Shown here: positions 44,724 to 51,536 of the stretch, in pieces
How the letters are laid out: each line of letters opens with the position of its first letter
How positions within the stretch are numbered: position 1 is the first letter of the stretch
DNA from: Archangium primigenium
GTDB lineage: Bacteria > Myxococcota > Myxococcia > Myxococcales > Myxococcaceae
DNA: 64,000 bases
NCBI RefSeq assembly: GCF_016904885.1
Contig: NZ_JADWYI010000001.1
Span: 5,394,001-5,458,000, forward strand
Direction of reading: 5' to 3'
The notes under the pieces: model-generated
Databases searched by the model: none
What the model was told of the DNA's origin: nothing
Seen by the model: only the letters and a program-made list of their open reading frames with translations
Position numbers and translations under genes: made by a program

Positions 44724-45482
44724 ATGGCATTCACACAAAACACCTTGAGCATTCATGTCTACGCGCCCGCCCTGATGGACGATGACCGCCGTCATGTCGC
44801 CGTTGTTCATGCCATGGAACGCGCGACCCCTGGCTTGCGCCTGGAGTGGACCGTCTCTGACGAGCATGAACTCCTCCCCCTACCGCAGCGCGATACGTGG
44901 CTCGCTCAGGCCAGAAGGAACGGGGGCTTTCCGCTCGTCTGCAACAATGACCGGAGCCATCCCGTGACGATCTTCGGTGTGGCGGAGTCGGCGAGCTTCG
45001 GACCCGGTGGCCAGGCGCTGCTCGAAGTTCACGCGGAACTGCCCCTGGAAGAATCAGGACTCGCGGCGGTGGCGGACATCCTGGAAGGCATCGCGGAAGG
45101 TGCTCGCGCGTTCTGGGGGCATGCGACCCCATTCGAAGCGAGCGTGGAAATCTCGCGGCAAACGAGGGATCCGGTGCGCAAGCCAGGGGTTTCTCCCCGA
45201 GGGCTCCCAGCGCTCAAGCTCCCAGAGCAAATCCCCGCACCTGAGATTCCGCACCGCCTGGGGTGGCTGAATTACTGGTCACCCGCTACCGCGGAGGCCA
45301 TCGGCTTTCCGGACCCGGCCCGCGACACGGAGCTGCTGTCACGCGCTCGGCGTACCGCGACGGGCGCGTGGGTCGTGCAACTCACGGATGCACCGCTTGA
45401 CCTGGACAACCCCGCTCAATTGGACGCGCTCAAAAGGGCCTACGACCGCTTCCCGGAGATTGGCGGGCGCGCAGCCCCTTGA
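44724..45482 (+). CDS. Immunity-type protein (DUF5953-like), partner of the decayed toxin
   Basis: 252 residues. It starts one base after the toxin remnant's stop. Recognised features: NGGFPLVCNNDRS, the middle FWGHATPFEA and a C-terminal PHRLGWLNYWSPATAEAIGF followed by RTATGAWVVQLTDAPLDLD. I associate this set with DUF5953 proteins found behind DUF6310 toxins; the number is from memory and moderately sure. It is intact while its toxin is not, as expected if immunity is kept for protection against toxin-bearing kin. Its stop is two bases from the convergent gene. Confidence 0.65.
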   Translation: MAFTQNTLSIHVYAPALMDDDRRHVAVVHAMERATPGLRLEWTVSDEHELLPLPQRDTWLAQARRNGGFPLVCNNDRSHPVTIFGVAESASFGPGGQALLEVHAELPLEESGLAAVADILEGIAEGARAFWGHATPFEASVEISRQTRDPVRKPGVSPRGLPALKLPEQIPAPEIPHRLGWLNYWSPATAEAIGFPDPARDTELLSRARRTATGAWVVQLTDAPLDLDNPAQLDALKRAYDRFPEIGGRAAP

Positions 45483-45484
45483 CG

Positions 45485-46015
45485 CTACGGTTCGACCGAG
45501 GTGGGCAGCCTGCGCGGCTCGACCAACGGGACGTAACACCGCCCGTCCTGCTCGTAGAAGTCGCCGCACGGGGGGGTGCGCTCGAGCCGATCCCAGCACG
45601 CATCGTTGAGCATCACCTGGGGCGCCTCGCATGGCGGCGCCTTTTGCCCGCGCATCCTCTTGCTCGGCATCTTCTTGGCGATCACCCCCGCGTCACTCCG
45701 GTCGGTGAGGAGCCATTCCGGCACCTGCATCTCCTCCGCCGTGTTCTCCACGCGCGGCGCCGGGCTGCCGCCGTGCATCAGGAGCCCCCACGAGGCGAGG
45801 ACCACGGCGACGACGCCCACGGCCCGGGGAACCCACAGGGGTGGCAGGCTCAACGTCGGCCGAGGCGCCACACGCAGCGCCAGGAGAATGGGAATCGCGG
45901 AGCCCAGCACCCTCGCGCACTCGAAGGAGAAGCGCAGGAGCGTCCACCCACTGAGCCCGTGACGCCGGGCGCTGATGAAGACGCGAGCCCACTGCCGCCT
46001 TTTGCTTGGAGTCAT
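45485..46015 (-). CDS. Membrane protein matching only the outer tail of myxobacterial Ser/Thr kinases
   Basis: 176 residues. A hydrophobic segment (VPRAVGVVAVVLASWGLLM) lies at about 60-80. The C-terminus has QKAPPC, LNDACWDRL, RTPPCGDFYEQDGRCYVPL, with paired cysteines, the style of the extracytoplasmic tail that follows the transmembrane helix in many myxobacterial protein kinases. No kinase domain is present; the first 60 residues are basic and hydrophobic. It may be a shed sensor tail or a truncated kinase gene. No partner gene can be named from the neighbours. Confidence 0.6.
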   Translation of the reverse strand: MTPSKRRQWARVFISARRHGLSGWTLLRFSFECARVLGSAIPILLALRVAPRPTLSLPPLWVPRAVGVVAVVLASWGLLMHGGSPAPRVENTAEEMQVPEWLLTDRSDAGVIAKKMPSKRMRGQKAPPCEAPQVMLNDACWDRLERTPPCGDFYEQDGRCYVPLVEPRRLPTSVEP

Positions 46016-46082
46016 AGGGGCGGGGTGACTAGCGCGTCAGGCGATCCCCTGTCCACCATCCATGGGACGGGATTGCCCACCC

Positions 46083-46613
46083 CTAACCCAACCTCGCCGC
46101 GATCTCGAACCATCCTTCGTCGACCACCTCGACCGAGAGGGCGCGCGAGGCGCGGTCCACCCGCAGGCACACGAAGTCCGCGCCATCCGCTCGCCACAGG
46201 TTGGCGTAGAACACCAGGCCTCGAGCATCCCGTCGCGGGTCCTCCCAGCGGGCCAGGCCCCGTGCTCCGACCGTGCCGCTGTGAATCACCTCGGGTCCCG
46301 GTTGGTCCAACGTGAGGAAGTGCAGGTGCTCTCGCGTCCGGACCACGCGCGCCCCGGTCACTAGTTCGACCAGGTCCATCACCTCCGCGAGGGCCTCCTC
46401 CGAATCCAGGTCCGCCCCGGAACGCTGGAGTGCCTCGTCCAGTTCCTCGATGGGGCGGGGCGGGGGGACGAACCCCTCCCCCCGCGCCAACCACGCCATG
46501 CCACGGGTCCACGCCAGCTGGACGCCCGCCAGCTCCATCCAGTGCTGGGCGCCCAGCGCCTCGAGCCTCGCGCGCAGCTCGGGTTGCGCTTCTCGGGTGT
46601 CACGCTCGTTCAT
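46083..46613 (-). CDS. Hypothetical protein
   Basis: 176 residues from ATG 46613 (a longer frame to 46781 is mostly low-complexity). Acidic, with a helical N-terminal half (LRARLEALGAQHWMEL) and a beta-rich C-terminal half (HLHFLTLDQPGPEVIHSGTV, then DFVCLRVDRA and SVEVVDEGWFEIA). No family recognised. It lies 29 bases downstream of the YcaC-type gene on the same strand and could share its transcript. Confidence 0.55.
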   Translation of the reverse strand: MNERDTREAQPELRARLEALGAQHWMELAGVQLAWTRGMAWLARGEGFVPPPRPIEELDEALQRSGADLDSEEALAEVMDLVELVTGARVVRTREHLHFLTLDQPGPEVIHSGTVGARGLARWEDPRRDARGLVFYANLWRADGADFVCLRVDRASRALSVEVVDEGWFEIAARLG

Positions 46614-46642
46614 GGCCGCCCGGCAGCATAGCCCGGCGCGGA

Positions 46643-47296
46643 TCAGCCCGCGGTGGTCGGCACCGGCGTGTGGAGCAGCTGCTGCTCCCACAGGTAGGCG
46701 ATGCCGGTGCCGGCCGCGTGCTCCTTGAGCACCTCCGTCAGCCGGGCCGCCGTCTCCAGCCGGGCCCAGTCGCGCTGCCATTCGGACGCCACCGCCAGCC
46801 AGGTCATCACGTTCGCGCCGGCCCTGATCATGCGCTGGATGGCGACCTCATGGGCCTCGACCGAAGCGCCCCCCGACGCATCGGTGACGACCGTCACGTC
46901 CCAGCCTTCGCCCAGGGCCTGGATCACCGGCATCGCGACGCACACCTCGGTCCACAGGCCAGCGATGATCAGCTGCTTGCGGCCCGTCGCCTTGACCGCG
47001 TCCACCACCTTCTGATCCTCCCAGGTGTTGACGAAGGTCCGGTCGATCACTTCCTGATCCGGAAACACCTCGGTGATCTGCGGGAAGATGAAGCCGCCCC
47101 GCTCGGCGATGACGCTCGTGAGGATGGTGGGGACATTGAAGGCCTTGGCCGCCTTCGCCAGCCCCGCCGAGTTGTTGACCACCATCTGCGGATCGTGGCT
47201 GTTCAGGTTCGCGAGCTGGAAGGGCTGATGGTCGATCAGCACGAGCACGGAGTCTTCGGGACGAAGAAGCGACTTGAGGCCGTTGCGAAAGGTCAT
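46643..47296 (-). CDS. Isochorismatase-family hydrolase (YcaC-like)
   Basis: 217 residues. VLVLIDHQPFQ supplies the catalytic aspartate, the lysine follows in the middle of the domain, and the nucleophilic cysteine is in IAGLWTEVCVAMP, the cysteine-hydrolase triad layout. Length and the start LRPEDSVLVLIDHQPF match YcaC proteins, octameric hydrolases of uncertain substrate. Its promoter faces that of a LysR gene across 146 bases holding a 19-base palindrome, so the LysR protein probably controls it. The C-terminal extension is variable. Confidence 0.9.
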   Translation of the reverse strand: MTFRNGLKSLLRPEDSVLVLIDHQPFQLANLNSHDPQMVVNNSAGLAKAAKAFNVPTILTSVIAERGGFIFPQITEVFPDQEVIDRTFVNTWEDQKVVDAVKATGRKQLIIAGLWTEVCVAMPVIQALGEGWDVTVVTDASGGASVEAHEVAIQRMIRAGANVMTWLAVASEWQRDWARLETAARLTEVLKEHAAGTGIAYLWEQQLLHTPVPTTAG

Positions 47297-47362
47297 GATT
47301 GTTCTCTGTGGGTTGCGAGTGGGAGGGGCTACCGGGGGCGGGCACGGACCGCGCCGCCACCT

Positions 47363-47381
47363 GGAATGACAGTGTCATTCC
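47363..47381. promoter_or_regulatory. Perfect 19-base palindrome between YcaC-type and LysR genes
   Basis: GGAATGACAGTGTCATTCC is symmetric about the central G: GGAATGACA (47363-47371) and TGTCATTCC (47373-47381). It lies 66 bases upstream of the minus-strand YcaC start and 61 bases upstream of the proposed LysR start. Such centred palindromes with TGACA/TGTCA cores are usual dimer sites. Direct binding by the adjacent LysR is inferred from position. Confidence 0.7.
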
Positions 47382-47442
47382 CATTCATGCGACGGTAGCC
47401 TCGCTCCGGGGTACGGGGTGTTGCACAACGGGGAACGCCGAG

Positions 47443-48339
47443 TTGGATATCGAAGAGCTGAGAACGTTCGTGGAGGTGGCCGATGCCGGGGGGGTTTCTC
47501 CCGCCGCGCGTCGGCTCGGGGTATCCAAGTCGATGGTCAGTCGGCGGCTGGCCCGACTGGAGGAGGGTCTGGGTGTCCAGCTGCTCGCACGCACCACCCA
47601 CGGCGCCGCGCTCACGGAAGCGGGGGTCGCGTTCCGGGAGCATGCCGCCAGGGTCTGCGCCGAGATCGACGCCGCGAGGGAAGTCATCCTCCCCTCCGGC
47701 GACCTTCGTGGCCGCCTGCGGATCGCCGCGCCGCTCTCCTTCGGCTCGAACTCCTTCGCCGCCTTGCTGGCGGACATGGCGCGGCGCCATCCCCGGCTCC
47801 AGATCCACACCAGCTACAGTGATCGCTTCGTCGATCTCATCGCCGAGGGCTACGACTGCGCGATACGGGTCGGCTATCTCCCCGAGTCCAGTCTGCTCGC
47901 CAGGCGCGTGGGAACCTTCAACGGCAGGCTCGTCGCGAGTCCGGACTACATCCAGGCGCATGGCGCACCCGAGACGCCGGAAGACATCCTCGCCCATGAA
48001 GCCCTCATGCAAGGCACCGAGGCGTGGCACTTCGTGGAGGGAGACAAGAGCATCACGATTCGGCCGCAAGGACGCTTCAAGGCCGACAACGGCATCGCCT
48101 TGGCCGAGGCCGCCAAGGCGGGGCTCGGGATCGCCTACCTGCCCGATGGCCTCACCGACGAAGCCATCCGCTCCGGCGCGCTCGTGCCGCTCATGACCCG
48201 GTTCCCACCGCCCCCGGCGGGCGTGTATGTCATTCGTCCGCCAGGTCAGAATCCCGCGAGGAAGATCCGGGTGCTCACCGAGATGTTGAGCCAATGGTGC
48301 GAACACGCTCCGCGTTCCGCGAAGGCCGCCGCTGGCTGA
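47443..48339 (+). CDS. LysR-family transcriptional regulator
   Basis: 298 residues starting at TTG 47443, the point where the canonical LysR beginning (DIEELRTFVEVADAGGVSPAARRLGVSKSMVSRRL) appears; longer frames upstream are not conserved and cross the palindrome. GGGGAA lies seven bases ahead. The effector domain runs from RGRLRIAAPLSFGSNSF to LGIAYLPDGLTDEA. It belongs to the broad proteobacterial LysR set that adjoins small hydrolases. Regulates probably the YcaC-type gene and itself. Confidence 0.85.
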   Translation: MDIEELRTFVEVADAGGVSPAARRLGVSKSMVSRRLARLEEGLGVQLLARTTHGAALTEAGVAFREHAARVCAEIDAAREVILPSGDLRGRLRIAAPLSFGSNSFAALLADMARRHPRLQIHTSYSDRFVDLIAEGYDCAIRVGYLPESSLLARRVGTFNGRLVASPDYIQAHGAPETPEDILAHEALMQGTEAWHFVEGDKSITIRPQGRFKADNGIALAEAAKAGLGIAYLPDGLTDEAIRSGALVPLMTRFPPPPAGVYVIRPPGQNPARKIRVLTEMLSQWCEHAPRSAKAAAG

Positions 48340-48418
48340 GTGAGCTCCTCACTTGAAGGGTCTGGAGCACGAACCGGCGACAGGCGAGGCAGGCGCCCAC
48401 ACCTCGAGGTGCTACGTG

Positions 48419-49444
48419 ATGCGTTGTTCACTGGTGCTGCTCTGCGTGGCCGTGCTGGGGTGTGGCGGTGCCGCGCCACGCGTCCGACCCAAGCCGGATG
48501 AGCAGCGGCGCTGTGTCTATGTCCCGTCTCGTGACGAGGCGGCCAGAGCCTGGAAGAAGGTTCCCTCCGCTCGCGCGGGTGTGCACGTGGTGCTGGTCTC
48601 GGCGACGGCAGGGGCTTCTCCCGTGGCTCCCTCTGCCCCAGGTCCTGCATCAGCCCTGGAAGGGATGTCAGGTCAGGGGTTGGGGGACGGTATGTCCCGG
48701 GGTGTGCTCCGGTTGGTTCCTGAAGGAGGCGCGGGCGCGGATGTAGGGGTTGGCGGTGCCGTAGGGGAGACGGTGGTGGTGGGGGGAGCGTTCGTCGCGG
48801 CCGTGGGCAGTGGGTTGTTGGTCTGCTTGACGGCCCGAGCGGCTCTGGATGGGGAGAAGACCCCTATCGAGATTGCGGACGAGTATTACGGCACACACTT
48901 CGGAGACGTGAAGGGGTGGGTTCAAGGTCAATATCCGGCCCAGGTTCCTCCTCCTGGCGCAGCGCCCAGGTCGAAACCCGACGAGAGCACCGGCAAGAGG
49001 GTAGGGCGCATCTATGTCACCTACACGAAGCTCAATCGGATGACCCAACGCTACTACGCCGGGCGGACCAGCATGGTCGTCGATCTTGCCGCGCCGCTGC
49101 GAGTTCAGGCTGCACTGGCGGTTCTCCTTCGAGATCGGAATCACCACCTGGATGAGAATGCGGAACCGGCGGGCGCCGTGTTCGACCTGGCGCAGACTGA
49201 TCGATTCGATGTCGGCACCGCGGTTGACTATGGCCGGAGATATGACGACATCGCTTATTGGCGGATTCGCGGGAGGGAGCAGCAGTTGATGGACTTCCTA
49301 GGTGGAGCCCGCTCTGACACCGGAGAGCCTTACCGCACCGAGAATGCCGCACGCGGAGTGGCGAAAGAAAATCCACGAGGCAGGCGGTTCCACGCCGCCG
49401 CGACGGAGTCGTGGGGCCAACTTCACCCTTACACGGGGTACTAG
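48419..49444 (+). CDS. SitA-type lipoprotein toxin with GIY-YIG-like C-terminal domain
   Basis: 341 residues from ATG 48419. MRCSLVLLCVAVLGC gives lipobox Cys15. A glycine/alanine-rich transmembrane-like stretch (about 115-150) and a proline-rich linker follow. From about 197 the C-terminal domain reads RIYVTYTKLNRMTQRYYAGR, then LLRDRNHHL and RIRGREQQLMDFLGGARS, which places Tyr, Tyr-Ala-Gly, Arg, His and Glu as in GIY-YIG nucleases. The lipoprotein-plus-variable-tip plan and an immunity gene two bases later match the SitAI kin-discrimination toxins of Myxococcus xanthus, which are exchanged between outer membranes of siblings. GIY-YIG assignment is mine and should be checked. Confidence 0.72.
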   Translation: MRCSLVLLCVAVLGCGGAAPRVRPKPDEQRRCVYVPSRDEAARAWKKVPSARAGVHVVLVSATAGASPVAPSAPGPASALEGMSGQGLGDGMSRGVLRLVPEGGAGADVGVGGAVGETVVVGGAFVAAVGSGLLVCLTARAALDGEKTPIEIADEYYGTHFGDVKGWVQGQYPAQVPPPGAAPRSKPDESTGKRVGRIYVTYTKLNRMTQRYYAGRTSMVVDLAAPLRVQAALAVLLRDRNHHLDENAEPAGAVFDLAQTDRFDVGTAVDYGRRYDDIAYWRIRGREQQLMDFLGGARSDTGEPYRTENAARGVAKENPRGRRFHAAATESWGQLHPYTGY

Positions 49445-49446
49445 GG

Positions 49447-49902
49447 ATGCCGCGAATCTACAAACCGGGCTCGTTCTTGAGAATCCCCCTGGCCGACGGT
49501 TCTTTCGGTTACGGCAGGGTGCTCAAAATGCCGCATGAGGCCTATCACGACTACAGGACCGACACTCCAGATTCAGACCTGGATCGAATCGCCTCCACGC
49601 CCATCCTCTTCAAGATCATGGTTCGCCATATGGAGGAGAGAGCCTGGGAACTCATTGGGTGGAGAAAGCTGGAGGAGCAGTCTTCTCAACCAATCGTCCA
49701 GTTCATGCAGGACATTGGGAACTTCCGCGACTGCACGATCTTCGACACCGTCGGCAATGAGAGAAGCGCGGAGCCCCAGGAGTGTGTCGGGCTTGAGCGC
49801 TCGGCTGTCTGGGAAGAGGTGGGGGTTGAGGAACGCCTGCTCGATGCCTTCACGGGGCGGCCCAACGCCTCGGTGGAGCGCTTGAAGGTGCGCCTGAAAT
49901 AG
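49447..49902 (+). CDS. Imm26-like immunity protein
   Basis: 151 residues starting two bases after the toxin stop. YKPGSFLRIPLADGSFGYGRVL is the start of the Imm26 family, with the GYGRVL strand typical of it. The remainder is acidic and helical-beta mixed. It presumably binds and inactivates the toxin tip encoded just upstream; the pair would be made together. Both are intact, which makes this the only complete cassette of the four in the window. Confidence 0.75.
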   Translation: MPRIYKPGSFLRIPLADGSFGYGRVLKMPHEAYHDYRTDTPDSDLDRIASTPILFKIMVRHMEERAWELIGWRKLEEQSSQPIVQFMQDIGNFRDCTIFDTVGNERSAEPQECVGLERSAVWEEVGVEERLLDAFTGRPNASVERLKVRLK

Positions 49903-49996
49903 GCACGCTCACAGGCGCGGACGCGGCTCAACTTCTGGTACTCGATCTCGACGGACCTGGTGAACTGGAAGATTAGCGGCGCGGATGGGGAGCGAG

Positions 49997-51037
49997 ATGA
50001 CACGGTTGACGACGACACGATGGGCGCTGATGGCGGGCGTCCTGCTCTTCGCACGGGAGGCCCATTTGAGCGGTGGCTACGAGGACTGCTATGCCGATGT
50101 CGAGGCCACGCTCTGCGTGATGAGCGATGTGCGCAAGGCATTCATCGACGACCGACAGGCCAGCGCCTGGTTCGACAAGCGCCGCGAGAATGCCGAGCGT
50201 CACCTCTTCACCGTGATGCCCCTCATGAGGACCACCCTCGCCACGGCGCGCAAGACGCTGCCCCTGGCGGCCGTGGATGACTGGCGGCTGCCCGTGTCGT
50301 CGTCGTCACCGCCGTCGTCCGCGGCGGGCGGCGGCGCGCGGCGCGTGCACCTCACGCTCGGCGACCTCGGCCGCGACCTCGCCTCGATCACCTTGACCAC
50401 CACGCGCGCGCTGCGCGACGACGAGCGCGAGCACCTCGTCACGTCACTGCGGCAGGCGCTGAAGACCCCGGCCTACGAGCCCCGCCGCGAGCGCGAGGGC
50501 ATCTATGCCCCGTCCTTGCGGCTCGCGCGCCCCGAGGACCTCGACGAGGGCACCGTCGACCTCGACGACGGCCGACCGAAGCCGCCGAAGACCCCCACGC
50601 CCCCGGCGCCGCCGCTCGCCGTCGAGGACGTGCGCGCCTGGCAGCCGCTGTTCGTGAGCGAGGGCGACGACGTCGAGATCCCGCTCGCGATAGGCACCTC
50701 GGTGCGCGTGAGCCCGCGGGCCCAGGCGCGCTGGCGGCCGTGGATGCAGGCCCAGTTGAAGGCGCTGCGGTCGGCATGGTCGTCGTCGCTGCCGGAGCGC
50801 GTGCGGGGCGCGACGAAGCGCGACCATGGCTTCGTCGACGTCGCGGGCTTCCGTCCCTGGGGCCCGTTGTTGCTCGGCGACGACATCCAGGCCCGCGTCG
50901 ACGACGGCGCGATCGTGCGCATGGCGCGGACGCACACGAAGACGGCGAAGGAGGCCGAGGCCCTCTACGGCCCGCTCACCGAGGCGCTGCGGACCGCGAC
51001 GACGAAGACGCCACTGCCGCCACCGCCGACGCGCTGA
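49997..51037 (+). CDS. Hypothetical protein with signal-like start, unusual composition
   Basis: 346 residues from ATG 49997, with GGGGAG four bases upstream (a frame from 49985 is also possible). RLTTTRWALMAGVLLFARE looks like a signal or membrane segment. The mature part is Asp/Arg/Ser rich, with a low-complexity serine run (SSSSPPSSAAGGG) and prolines (PKPPKTPTPPAPP). Codons GAC, GTC, TCG and CGC are used even more than in neighbours. No motif identifies the family. It converges on and overlaps the next gene by 62 bases. Confidence 0.5.
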   Translation: MTRLTTTRWALMAGVLLFAREAHLSGGYEDCYADVEATLCVMSDVRKAFIDDRQASAWFDKRRENAERHLFTVMPLMRTTLATARKTLPLAAVDDWRLPVSSSSPPSSAAGGGARRVHLTLGDLGRDLASITLTTTRALRDDEREHLVTSLRQALKTPAYEPRREREGIYAPSLRLARPEDLDEGTVDLDDGRPKPPKTPTPPAPPLAVEDVRAWQPLFVSEGDDVEIPLAIGTSVRVSPRAQARWRPWMQAQLKALRSAWSSSLPERVRGATKRDHGFVDVAGFRPWGPLLLGDDIQARVDDGAIVRMARTHTKTAKEAEALYGPLTEALRTATTKTPLPPPPTR

Positions 51038-51524
51038 CGTCTCCACGGGCGGGAGAACCCGGCTCAGGGCTCAGGGTCGCGAGCTTCCCACGTAGGCGGT
51101 CCGCGAAGGCTCGCAAGGCGCTGGGGGACGCCCCGGCGGCGAGCAACGCCTTGCCTTCGTCGGTGGTTGCATCGAGCTCTTGGTAGAAGAGGCACACATA
51201 GCCGCACGCCACCGCTAGGAGTTGTGCATCGACCGCCCCCGCATCGAGGATCACGCGGAGGATTGAGATTCCTAGCGGAGGAGGCCAGAGCAGGGTCGTG
51301 AACTCCTGCTCGAACAGCACCACCGCCGCCGCGCAGGCCGCCTCGAGTCCCTCGACCGCCACGAGCGCTCGAAGGCCCTCGGGCAGCGCGTCGTCCGCCA
51401 GGGGCTCACCCCGCGTGGGGCCGAGCCTCCGCTCCTCCAGGGCCCGCGCCATGCGTCGTCTCACCTCGACGTGGTCCACTCCGCCTCCCGCTCCAGGTTG
51501 ACCGCGCGACTGGGGGACCCTCAC
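50976..51524 (-). CDS. Alanine-rich hypothetical protein downstream of the FHA-GGDEF-SIR2 gene
   Basis: 182 residues from GTG 51524; GTG 51479 and ATG 51452 are alternative starts. Helical and alanine-rich: RALVAVEGLEAACAAAVVLF, then a possible membrane or core segment LLWPPPLGISILRVILDAGA, and SALRAFADRLRGKLATL. No recognised family. It begins 12 bases after the FHA-GGDEF-SIR2 stop on the same strand, so the two could be an operon, though the overlap with the gene on the other strand weakens the call. The C-terminal 25 residues are low-complexity and lie in the overlapped part. Confidence 0.45.
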   Translation of the reverse strand: MRVPQSRGQPGAGGGVDHVEVRRRMARALEERRLGPTRGEPLADDALPEGLRALVAVEGLEAACAAAVVLFEQEFTTLLWPPPLGISILRVILDAGAVDAQLLAVACGYVCLFYQELDATTDEGKALLAAGASPSALRAFADRLRGKLATLSPEPGSPARGDVSASAVAAVASSSSRSAAPR

Positions 51525-51536
51525 CAGCTGGTGGGG

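Noticed and set aside
49903-49984. A short stretch encoding SQARTRLNFWYSISTDLVNW in frame after the Imm26 stop
   Set aside because: It looks protein-like and may be a gene remnant, but it is too short and has no clear start to support an entry.
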